This document shows positions 1 to 5,672 of a stretch of 10,061 nt of DNA, in pieces. The DNA is taken from assembly GCA_910586955.1 (NCBI GenBank), contig CAJUMM010000093.1, forward strand, positions 1-10,061, read 5' to 3'. The translations under genes were made by a program, and so were the position numbers. Numbering within the stretch: position 1 is the first letter of the stretch; each line of letters starts with the position of its first letter. Source of the DNA: an uncultured Lachnospiraceae bacterium (lineage in GTDB: Bacteria > Bacillota > Clostridia > Lachnospirales > Lachnospiraceae). The notes beneath the pieces are model-generated. The model did no database searches, had not been told where the DNA came from, and saw nothing but the letters and a program-made list of their open reading frames with translations.

Positions 1-624
1 GAGGAAGCGGAAGGCGGACAGGGGTATGTGGATCAGTATCTCTATCAAGTGGAAACAAAGGAACTGCGGCTGATTCTCACCTTCTGCGTGGATGCTGAAG
101 GAAACAGGCCGGAAATCTATAGTTCCGTTCCCTCCCAGGAGGATGTTCAGAAAGAGCAGACGGTGCAGGGAGGAGCGGAAAATGTTCCGGAGGATACAGA
201 AACCCCGGGAAATTCCAAGGAGGCCCAGGCCCGGGCCGTGGCGCAGGCCATTGCGGATTCCATTCCGGCGGGCAGCGATCTGGAGCGGGTACGGGCTGCG
301 GCCGCCGCTGTGGCGGGTTACTGCCAGAATGCGGTTTACACCACGGAGGATCCGGACTATGCCACGGCTTACGGGCTGTTCTGTAAAGGAGTCTATACCT
401 GCGCTGGTTCCACCAGGGCCCTGGGTATGGTTCTGGAGTGTATGGGCTATAGCTGGAGCCACGCCAACGCCAACCAGTGGTCCCATCAGTGGTGCGAGCT
501 GACCATGGACGGCCAGCCGGGCTGGGCGGACGGCATGGGCGGAATCGCGGATTACGGAGTATGTCCCTTTTCCTACGGGGGGACCTATACTATGCCGGAT
601 GGCAGCATCGGCTATGCCGGTTGA
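1..624 (+). CDS. Transglutaminase-like protein, C-terminal part (5' end outside window)
   Basis: The frame is open from base 1, so the gene begins upstream; the GTG at 28 is only an internal valine. Seen: a transglutaminase-like core with the expected Cys-His-Asp order. The Cys is in YTCAGSTRAL (codon at 400-402), the His in SHQWCEL (484-486) and the Asp in WADGMGG (529-531). An acidic, low-complexity linker (roughly bases 120-230) separates this core from the tail of an upstream beta-rich domain. Family knowledge: bacterial members of this superfamily act as thiol proteases, amidases or crosslinking enzymes, often outside the cell. Inference: an exported or surface enzyme acting on envelope proteins or peptides; its signal or anchor would be in the missing N-terminal part. 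It is first in a run of lipoprotein and zinc-ribbon genes; the next start lies 41 bases downstream. The fold is fairly certain, the substrate unknown. Confidence 0.8.
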   Translation, partial: EEAEGGQGYVDQYLYQVETKELRLILTFCVDAEGNRPEIYSSVPSQEDVQKEQTVQGGAENVPEDTETPGNSKEAQARAVAQAIADSIPAGSDLERVRAAAAAVAGYCQNAVYTTEDPDYATAYGLFCKGVYTCAGSTRALGMVLECMGYSWSHANANQWSHQWCELTMDGQPGWADGMGGIADYGVCPFSYGGTYTMPDGSIGYAG

Positions 625-665
625 GAAAAGGAAACGCTGTAAGGCGCAAGATGGGGAGGAAAGAA

Positions 666-1523
666 ATGAAGAAAGGGATATTAAGGACATGCCTTTTACT
701 TCTTTTGGCAGGAGTAATCTGCGGAGGATGCGGGAAAAAGGTGCTGGAGCCGGAACAAAATCCGGCAGCGGAGGAGGCCGCCAAAGAGGAAGAGCCGGAG
801 CAGGCCTCGGAGGCTGAACCGGAACCAGAGCCGGAACCGGAACCGGAGCCCGAACCTGTTCCCTATGCGGAGGAGAAGGGCTTGGAATTTGTGCAGGAGA
901 ACGTCATAATGACCAAGGGAATGCGTCTCAATCTCAATAATTCTCAGCTCTGGGATGTGGTGGACGAGAGGGTGGAGATCCGCGAGGTCCGCCTGGAGGA
1001 GGGCGAGGAGGAAGGACGGCAGACCATTGTCTTTGATATTTCCTGTCAGGGAAATATTTGGAGCCCGGGTTACGACGAAGACGCAAAGCTTACATACGCG
1101 ACTTCTCAACTGCAATTTTTTGATCTGTATACGGGAAGGGTTCTTGACTGGAAAGTGGTTGGCCAAGGGGATCGTGAAGGCGAGATAGAACTGAATTGGG
1201 CGGGAGAAGCTTATTCTATCCGCTATCAATCGACGGTTCAGTGGAACCAGGGAGATTGGTCAGGCTTTCTTCCCGAAGAGAACGGGTTTGTCTGCCCTAC
1301 GGAAGTGGTTAACGCTTTACGGGTAACCGTTCCGGCGGATTATGATGGATTGGCAGTCATGGTGTATCCGGTAACGGATTATGATGCTGTAGTAAAGAGA
1401 CTGGATGTGGAGGAGGAAGAGGAAGAGGAGAGCGAAGTATTTGCCCAGGAATATATAGACGATTATGGAGATTCCTGTAAGCTGATTCGAATCCGCGATC
1501 TGCTGGAGGGACAGCCGCTTTAA
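666..1523 (+). CDS. Lipoprotein A with (EP)7 stalk, function unknown
   Basis: The start is the ATG at 666, with GGGGAGGA (653-660) five bases upstream; an in-frame ATG at 651 overlaps that site and is less likely. The 285-residue product begins with a lipoprotein signal: basic start, hydrophobic run at residues 9-18, then CGGCG, with Cys22 (after Gly-Gly) the probable lipidated residue. An acidic linker (28-50) leads into seven Glu-Pro pairs (51-64), a stiff extended stalk that would hold the rest away from the membrane or within the wall. The remaining ~215 residues look beta-rich with many aromatics, plus a very acidic run (EEEEEEE) near residue 250. I recognise no named domain. It sits between the transglutaminase-like gene and a double zinc-ribbon membrane protein, in the same order as lipoprotein B before the second zinc-ribbon protein. 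Lipoprotein call strong, role unknown. Confidence 0.85.
   Translation: MKKGILRTCLLLLLAGVICGGCGKKVLEPEQNPAAEEAAKEEEPEQASEAEPEPEPEPEPEPEPVPYAEEKGLEFVQENVIMTKGMRLNLNNSQLWDVVDERVEIREVRLEEGEEEGRQTIVFDISCQGNIWSPGYDEDAKLTYATSQLQFFDLYTGRVLDWKVVGQGDREGEIELNWAGEAYSIRYQSTVQWNQGDWSGFLPEENGFVCPTEVVNALRVTVPADYDGLAVMVYPVTDYDAVVKRLDVEEEEEEESEVFAQEYIDDYGDSCKLIRIRDLLEGQPL
816..857 (+). repeat. Glu-Pro dipeptide repeat, (EP)7, in lipoprotein A
   Basis: Seven consecutive GAR-CCN codon pairs encode Glu-Pro repeats just after the signal peptide and acidic linker. Alternating Pro-Glu segments are known as stiff extended spacers in surface proteins. The repeat mixes GAA/GAG and CCG/CCA/CCC/CCT codons, so it is not a freshly expanded identical-unit tract. 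Confidence 0.9.
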
Positions 1524-1566
1524 ACAAAAGAAAATAGAATGACAGACACAAGATAGGGGGAAGAAC

Positions 1567-2778
1567 ATGTTTTGCAAAAATTGTGGAAGTGAAATAAGCG
1601 ACGGACTTGAGTTTTGCGGGAATTGTGGTGAGCCCATAGGGGGCAGGACGCCTGCGCCGGTTGCGCAGACGATAGAAAAGGGAGGAGGGAAAAAGAACCG
1701 GATTGCGTTTGCCGTTCTGATTCTTCAGGCTGTACAGATAGGGCTCTTTTTTGCGCCGGTCTTGCGGATGTCCGTTCCCAGGTATGGAAGCTCGGAGCTG
1801 ATTACCATCCGGCAGATCTTGTATGAGATCGATTGGGGCAGCGCGGATGTGGAACTGGCGGTCAACGGTGTGACGGGCCTGACGGTAGGGTTATCGGCTC
1901 TGGCTATGATGTTTACACTGATGACAGCGTTGGGAGTGCGAAAAAGGAGCGTGATCGGACATATAGTCCGGCTTCTGAGCGGCGCTTGGACGCCTATCCT
2001 CTTTATGAATCTGTCCCAGTGTCTGGAAGACGTCTGTCGGCTTGTGGTGGAAGAGCAGGGGGTAACCGTGGAGCTGGAGCTTTTGATCTCGGGAGTCCTG
2101 TACTACGCAGTGGGCGCTGCGCTGCTGCTTATGGCGGTTCTGCTTATATTTACATCCGGGAAAAGGCCGAGAGAAGTCCCTGAAAAGGAGGAAAAAGAGA
2201 GAATGACGGAAAAGTTGTTAGAGCATGAGGTTGTCAAAAAGCTGTCAGAAACAGAGGGCGCCAAAGAGCTGCATACAGCCGGCCGGGAAGAGGAAGAGGC
2301 AGAACGCAGGATTTTGAATCTGGAAGCGGAAATCGAAAAAATATATCCTCAAATAGGCAGTCGGTATTGTACCTTGCATGGGGAGGATCCGGAGGAAGGG
2401 CTGCGAGAACCGGTGGAGGCCGTTCGCAGGCTGCAGGAGCAGATTGAAGAAATCAAGCGTCAGATAGAGGAGAAAAAAGAAGCGGAAGAAAGAGCCCGAG
2501 AAGAGGAGAGAAGGCTCCGGGAGGAGGCCGAGAGGAAGGCTAGAGAGGAAGCCGAGAGGAAAGCCCGGGAGGAGGCCGAGAGGAAGGCTAAAGAGGAGGC
2601 CGAGAGGAGAGCCCGGGAGGAGGCGGAAAGGAAAGCGAAAGAGGAAGAGGAGAAGAAGTCCAGGGCGGAAGAAAATGCGTTGAATCAGGAGAGCCCCTAT
2701 GGCTTCTGCCACAAATGCGGCAAACCGTTAACGCCGGACGCCATATTTTGCGCTAAGTGTGGAGCAAAAGTAAATTAA
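1567..2778 (+). CDS. Membrane protein with N- and C-terminal zinc ribbons and a long charged helix
   Basis: ATG at 1567 is preceded by AGGGGGAAG. Domains of the 403-residue protein: zinc ribbon 1 (Cys3, Cys6, Cys17, Cys20; CX2C-X10-CX2C); four hydrophobic segments at about 46-66, 102-122, 130-150 and 173-195; a helical module at 249-300; a charged ER/K helix (~301-372) with five 8-residue repeats at 321-360; and zinc ribbon 2 (Cys381, Cys384, Cys395, Cys398). RKR after segment 2 and the even number of segments place both ribbons in the cytosol, where thiol-zinc sites are stable. Family knowledge: such ribbons usually bind proteins or nucleic acids and are not catalytic. Residues 249-300 align without gaps to the 131-residue protein at 4626 (about 21 of 52 identical), and the N-terminal half parallels the 184-residue protein at 4014. 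Inference: a scaffold or sensor linking the membrane to a cytosolic partner. Function unknown. Confidence 0.88.
   Translation: MFCKNCGSEISDGLEFCGNCGEPIGGRTPAPVAQTIEKGGGKKNRIAFAVLILQAVQIGLFFAPVLRMSVPRYGSSELITIRQILYEIDWGSADVELAVNGVTGLTVGLSALAMMFTLMTALGVRKRSVIGHIVRLLSGAWTPILFMNLSQCLEDVCRLVVEEQGVTVELELLISGVLYYAVGAALLLMAVLLIFTSGKRPREVPEKEEKERMTEKLLEHEVVKKLSETEGAKELHTAGREEEEAERRILNLEAEIEKIYPQIGSRYCTLHGEDPEEGLREPVEAVRRLQEQIEEIKRQIEEKKEAEERAREEERRLREEAERKAREEAERKAREEAERKAKEEAERRAREEAERKAKEEEEKKSRAEENALNQESPYGFCHKCGKPLTPDAIFCAKCGAKVN
2527..2646 (+). repeat. Five 24-bp tandem units coding AERKAREE-type octads
   Basis: Five in-frame 24-base units (starting 2527, 2551, 2575, 2599, 2623) encode variants of AERK-A-[RK]-EE within the 403-residue zinc-ribbon protein. 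Units differ mainly by silent or Arg/Lys changes. The period is eight residues, not the seven of a coiled coil, and acidic and basic residues lie three or four apart, a pattern that suits a stable single alpha helix. Confidence 0.9.
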
Positions 2779-2798
2779 GTACAGGGAGGAAAGAAGAA

Positions 2799-3977
2799 AT
2801 GAACAGAACAAAAGGAAATATCGGAAGAATACTGGCAGGCATCATGAGCCTGGTATTGATCTGCGGCTGCTGCGGGTGCTTTAAAGCAAAGACCGGATCT
2901 AAGGCTGAGGAGAACACATTTGAGGCCAGCGATAAAAAAGTCAAAGCCGGAACCTACACCTGGAGTGAATATTTGGATAAAAACAATCCTTCTATCTGGT
3001 ACGACATTCCCGGATATTATGAGTGCGGCAAGGACACCCTCCCCAAGATGGTGTACGCCTTCAGCGACGGAAAGGTACTCCGGGCGGATCTGGGGCTGAC
3101 TCTGGGGGAGCTGTCCCGGATGGAGGATTCGGAAATCCTGGAGAAGGTGAAGGAATTAAGCGGAAAGCCCACGCAAGAGTGGATAGAGGAGGCAGAAACA
3201 GAAATTTCAAATAGCTATCACCAGGCATTTATGTATGAATTGAAGGAGATGTCAGAGCAAGGTAATTGGCGGGACATTTTGGTAAATGAAGAGGAACTGC
3301 TAGACCTTCTTGGCGAGAAGATGGAAGCCTGCCCTTCCGATATGCAGATAATCTGGCAGAATATAAAAGCATATAAGGAAGCAGGAGGGAAGGCGTCTGA
3401 AGATGTAGAACCTCTTGAAGTGGATGCAGAAGGAAAATGTACGCTTTCTGGTGTTTGGTTATTAGTTGAAGGGTATTGGGCTTCATTAGAGGAAAAAGCA
3501 GTAGCAGGGACTTCGGGATGGGAATCTTGGTTAAAAGTCAAGGAGAAGGGGGCGACCCTGCCTGCCGGCACTTATGAAGTGTATGTAACCAGCGATTCCA
3601 CCGGGAATGAGACGGCCTGTGAATTTGTCCGGCTTTCGCTTTATGCGTATGTAAACAGTATTGATTTTGAGGCAATTATGCAGGAGGGAGCTTCCATGGA
3701 GGAGGCTTTGGCTTACGAGGAACGGACGGAGATCCTGACAGGTACCTTTGGAATCCGTGATATTGTCGTGTACGATTCCCAGTACGCGGGATACGCTACA
3801 AACGACGGAACCATGACCCTGATTACCAGATGTCCGGAAGGGACAGAGTTTACACTGGACGCGGTGGCGGACGGAAAGGTTCCCGTGGATCCGGAGTTTC
3901 CGGAAGAGGAAGAACCGACAGAGGAACCAGCAGAGGAAGAACCGGCAGAGGAACCGACAGAGGAACCGGCAGGGTAA
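2799..3977 (+). CDS. Lipoprotein B with EP[T/A]E tail, function unknown
   Basis: ATG at 2799 has GGGAGGA (2784-2790) eight bases upstream; the frame stays open 14 codons further, into the previous gene, but that extension has no ribosome site. The 392-residue product has a basic start, a hydrophobic stretch (11-21) and a cysteine-rich cleavage zone (Cys22, 24, 25, 27) typical of a lipoprotein signal; Cys24 or Cys27 is most likely the lipidated residue. A phrase LPAGTYEVYV (about residues 252-261) resembles the beta-strand entry of many surface domains of gut Clostridia. The C-terminus is a Glu-Pro-Thr/Ala-Glu tail ending at the stop. Bases about 3181-3540 are clearly poorer in G+C than the flanks. 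I recognise no enzyme domain or motif. It lies 20 bases after the double zinc-ribbon gene and 36 before the next one. Extracytoplasmic location well supported, role unknown. Confidence 0.83.
   Translation: MNRTKGNIGRILAGIMSLVLICGCCGCFKAKTGSKAEENTFEASDKKVKAGTYTWSEYLDKNNPSIWYDIPGYYECGKDTLPKMVYAFSDGKVLRADLGLTLGELSRMEDSEILEKVKELSGKPTQEWIEEAETEISNSYHQAFMYELKEMSEQGNWRDILVNEEELLDLLGEKMEACPSDMQIIWQNIKAYKEAGGKASEDVEPLEVDAEGKCTLSGVWLLVEGYWASLEEKAVAGTSGWESWLKVKEKGATLPAGTYEVYVTSDSTGNETACEFVRLSLYAYVNSIDFEAIMQEGASMEEALAYEERTEILTGTFGIRDIVVYDSQYAGYATNDGTMTLITRCPEGTEFTLDAVADGKVPVDPEFPEEEEPTEEPAEEEPAEEPTEEPAG
3912..3974 (+). repeat. 12-bp tandem repeat coding the EP[T/A]E tail of lipoprotein B
   Basis: Five in-frame 12-base units (3912, 3924, 3939, 3951, 3963), broken by one extra GAA codon at 3936, encode Glu-Pro-Thr/Ala-Glu; the last ends Ala-Gly before the stop. 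It mirrors the (EP)7 tract of lipoprotein A but lies at the opposite end of its protein. Confidence 0.9.
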
Positions 3978-4013
3978 AGAGAATAACCAAAATACAGATG
4001 AGGAGGAGACAAT

Positions 4014-4568
4014 ATGTTTTGCAAAAAATGCGGAAGAGAGATGGAAGAAGGGGAGATATTCTGCAGAGGATGCGGCACAAAGGCAGGGGAGGCGCCGGCA
4101 GCGGGGGCTGGAATCTATGGCGGTCCGAAAAATCCGCTGGGACGGGTGAACTTTGGCGGCTTGAAGTCCGGCTATCTGAAAATAAGCGTGATTGTTTTCA
4201 GTGTGCTGATGATGCTGTCTGTGCTTCTGCCCTGCTATAAATTCAATGAATGGGCCGCCGCGATAACGGGAGTGGATTCCTTTTCCCTGCTGAAACAGGG
4301 GGATCAGTGGGGGGACGGAGTCATTCTCCTCCTTCTCCTGGGCCTGATGATTCTGTTTGTCTGCCTGAATAAGAAACTGCCGGTATTGCTGTGCGGCATA
4401 TTGAATCTGGTGGTTTATTTTGTGGACATCCATAAGCTGAATCAGATTATGCAGGAGGAGAGGGAACTGCAGTCGCTGATGAGCAAAGACAGCGGCTACT
4501 ATCTGATGCCGGTTTTTGGGGTCCTTTTGATGGCGGCGGCAGTTCTCTATTTCCTGCAGAAAGACTAG
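4014..4568 (+). CDS. Zinc-ribbon four-TM membrane protein
   Basis: ATG at 4014 follows a strong AGGAGGAG site. The 184-residue protein opens with a ribbon spaced like that of the 403-residue protein (Cys3, Cys6, Cys17, Cys20; CX2C-X10-CX2C) and shares much of its first 20 codons. A Gly/Ala-rich linker follows, then four hydrophobic segments at about 55-74, 102-118, 122-138 and 162-181. NKK between segments 2 and 3 and the Lys-rich flanks predict both ends in the cytosol. The layout (long outer loop after segment 1, tight 2-3 hairpin, outer loop before segment 4) matches the N-terminal half of the 403-residue protein, so I read them as paralogues. Here the helix-plus-ribbon part is absent but is supplied by the next gene. 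No enzymatic motif seen. Function unknown; membrane and zinc-ribbon calls are strong. Confidence 0.87.
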   Translation: MFCKKCGREMEEGEIFCRGCGTKAGEAPAAGAGIYGGPKNPLGRVNFGGLKSGYLKISVIVFSVLMMLSVLLPCYKFNEWAAAITGVDSFSLLKQGDQWGDGVILLLLLGLMILFVCLNKKLPVLLCGILNLVVYFVDIHKLNQIMQEERELQSLMSKDSGYYLMPVFGVLLMAAAVLYFLQKD

Positions 4569-4609
4569 CGGGCGGCGGCCGGAAAAAGAGGAATTACAAA
4601 GGAAATGGA

Positions 4610-4617
4610 AAGGAAGG
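4610..4617 (+). promoter_or_regulatory. Ribosome binding site setting the start at 4626
   Basis: AAGGAAGG lies eight bases before the ATG at 4626. The earlier in-frame ATG at 4605 has only AAAGGA almost touching it. The downstream start also gives an N-terminus beginning MGFIDGMK, like the usual MGFFDK-type start of this family. Confidence 0.65.
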
Positions 4618-4625
4618 CGCGAAAA

Positions 4626-5021
4626 ATGGGATTTATCGACGGGATGAAAGCTTTTGCGGACGGAGCCGGTAAGAAGGCAAAAGGAAATTATGACGTGGTG
4701 GCGATGAACGCCAGAATTGCCAAGCTGGAAAAAGAGATGAGCAGGCTTTATTTGAATATAGGGCAGCAGTATTATGCTTTATACAAAGAGAACCCTGCGG
4801 AAAATATGAGAGGCTCCGTGGAGGAAATCCAAAGGACAGAGGAGGAGATTGGTGAGGTCCGGAAGCAGATTGTGGCCACCAGGGAAGAAACCGCCGCGGT
4901 GACCTTTCACGGGAATGTGTCTTTGCGGGAAGACGCAAGGTTCTGTCCCCATTGCGGAGGAAATCTGGCTGCGGACGCTCTCTTTTGTACCAACTGCGGG
5001 AAGAAACTGGAAGACGAGTAG
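4626..5021 (+). CDS. Small soluble helical protein with C-terminal zinc ribbon
   Basis: The chosen start (4626) gives 131 residues; a start at 4605 would add seven. Seen: an amphipathic Lys-rich N-terminal region (MGFIDGMKAF, then GKKAKG), a helical or coiled-coil stretch at about 28-92, and a ribbon with Cys107, Cys110, Cys121 and Cys124 (CX2C-X10-CX2C). Residues 31-82 align without gaps to residues 249-300 of the 403-residue protein (about 21 identities by eye, including Y..IG..Y..L). From memory, small Clostridial proteins with an MGFFDK start, this helix and a terminal ribbon are common, but I know of no assigned function. No membrane segment or signal, so cytosolic, perhaps meeting the membrane through the amphipathic N-terminus. 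It is the last gene of the run, 57 bases after the four-TM zinc-ribbon gene and before a probable terminator. Inference: soluble partner of that protein. Confidence 0.82.
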   Translation: MGFIDGMKAFADGAGKKAKGNYDVVAMNARIAKLEKEMSRLYLNIGQQYYALYKENPAENMRGSVEEIQRTEEEIGEVRKQIVATREETAAVTFHGNVSLREDARFCPHCGGNLAADALFCTNCGKKLEDE

Positions 5022-5050
5022 ACAGGATAGATAGAAAAACGGAATATACA

Positions 5051-5123
5051 GGAAAGAGCCGCCCTATGGCCTTCGACAGGGAAATACCGGACCTTGAGAA
5101 TCTCATAGAGGGCGGCTCTTTCC
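5051..5123 (+). terminator. Long hairpin, probable terminator of the zinc-ribbon operon
   Basis: The arm at 5051-5068 (GGAAAGAGCCGCCCTATG) is fully complementary to 5104-5123 apart from a two-base bulge, with a 35-base loop. The GC-rich core followed by TCTTT, with the matching AAAGA on the left, looks like an intrinsic terminator that could work in both directions; a second T-rich stretch (TCTTTT) is at 5132-5137. It lies between the operon end (5021) and the promoter at 5183. The large loop and interrupted T tract lower confidence. Confidence 0.55.
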
Positions 5124-5182
5124 ATGTCCGGTCTTTTATGACGAGGGGACGGGCGAAGACATGCGCAGGCGGTAAAATTTGA

Positions 5183-5211
5183 TTGACGCTGTCCGCTGCT
5201 TGGAATATAAT
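5183..5211 (+). promoter_or_regulatory. Sigma-A promoter for yraN-pgeF
   Basis: TTGACG (5183-5188), a 17-base spacer, then a perfect TATAAT (5206-5211). Transcription should start near 5218, leaving a leader of about 28 bases before the GTG at 5246. Because this falls inside the upstream extension of the yraN frame, it argues against starts at 5183 or 5210. Confidence 0.85.
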
Positions 5212-5230
5212 GGGACGCATAAAGGATTTC

Positions 5231-5237
5231 AAAGGAG
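5231..5237 (+). promoter_or_regulatory. Ribosome binding site for yraN GTG start
   Basis: AAAGGAG lies eight bases before the GTG at 5246. This supports GTG over the in-frame ATG at 5210, which would sit in the -10 box. Confidence 0.8.
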
Positions 5238-5245
5238 AAACGAAT

Positions 5246-5599
5246 GTGGAAAACCGCAGAAGGACAGGGGCGGCATATGAGGAGAAGGCGGCGGAATACT
5301 TAACCGCATTGGGCTATGAAATCTTAGAGCGGAATTTCCGCTGCAGGCAGGGAGAGATCGATCTCATCGCCCGGGAGGGGGAAACCTTGGTCTTTCTGGA
5401 GGTAAAATACCGCAGAACCGCAGTCTATGGAAAGCCGGAGGAAGCGGTGGACGCCTTGAAACAGAGGACCATCTGCAGGGTAGCGGACTTTTACCGGATG
5501 CGGCGCCGTATCCCGGAAGATCGGCCTTGCCGCTTTGACGTGGTGGCGGTGTTAGGGGAGGAGATTACCCTGTACCGCAATGCTTTTTCCTATCAATGA
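5246..5599 (+). CDS. yraN: YraN/UPF0102 family nuclease-fold protein
   Basis: The GTG start at 5246 is fixed by the ribosome site and by the promoter just upstream. The 117-residue product has the usual length of the family and its hallmarks: G(x)3YEEKAAEYL near the N-terminus, NFRCRQGEIDLIA with Asp39, LVFLEVKYRR with Glu52 and Lys54, and RFDVVAV near residue 98. The D...E-x-K arrangement is the restriction-endonuclease-like (PD-(D/E)XK) core. Family knowledge: structurally related to Holliday-junction resolvases and often found near ribonuclease HII or DprA genes; the cellular role is poorly defined. Here it has its own promoter and is followed by pgeF 73 bases later, probably in one transcript. 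All putative active-site residues are present, so I see no sign of decay. Confidence 0.93.
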   Translation: MENRRRTGAAYEEKAAEYLTALGYEILERNFRCRQGEIDLIAREGETLVFLEVKYRRTAVYGKPEEAVDALKQRTICRVADFYRMRRRIPEDRPCRFDVVAVLGEEITLYRNAFSYQ

Positions 5600-5659
5600 A
5601 ATGCTGTAACATCATTGTTAGCCATATGCTTGTGTCCGGCAGAGGGCAAGCTGGATTTT

Positions 5660-5665
5660 AAGGAG
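5660..5665 (+). promoter_or_regulatory. Ribosome binding site setting the pgeF start at 5673
   Basis: AAGGAG lies seven bases before the ATG at 5673 but only one base before the in-frame ATG at 5667, so the second ATG is the likely start. Confidence 0.75.
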
Positions 5666-5672
5666 AATGTTT

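Noticed and set aside
696..1229. 177-codon open frame on the - strand
   Set aside because: Antisense to lipoprotein A; its Arg/Phe-rich tract is the reverse reading of the Glu-Pro repeat, and it has no ribosome site.
2464..2676. TolA-like protein from the AERKAREE repeat
   Set aside because: The similarity is compositional only; the domain order (ribbons, four TM segments) is unlike TolA, and no outer-membrane system is expected here.
2245..2712. 155-codon hydrophobic frame on the - strand
   Set aside because: Leu/Phe/Pro repeats are the reverse reading of the 24-bp ER/K repeat; not a real membrane protein.
3531..4433. 300-codon open frame on the - strand
   Set aside because: It lies antisense to lipoprotein B and the zinc-ribbon membrane gene, both with strong ribosome sites and recognisable domains. 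Its Cys/Arg/Phe-rich low-complexity run is just the reverse reading of the EP[T/A]E repeat.
4605..4625. Earlier start for the 131-residue zinc-ribbon protein
   Set aside because: The ATG at 4605 has a ribosome-like site almost touching it, and the start at 4626 matches the usual family N-terminus better.
5183..5245. Longer N-terminus for YraN (TTG at 5183 or ATG at 5210)
   Set aside because: The stretch is a sigma-A promoter, and the ribosome site points to the GTG at 5246.
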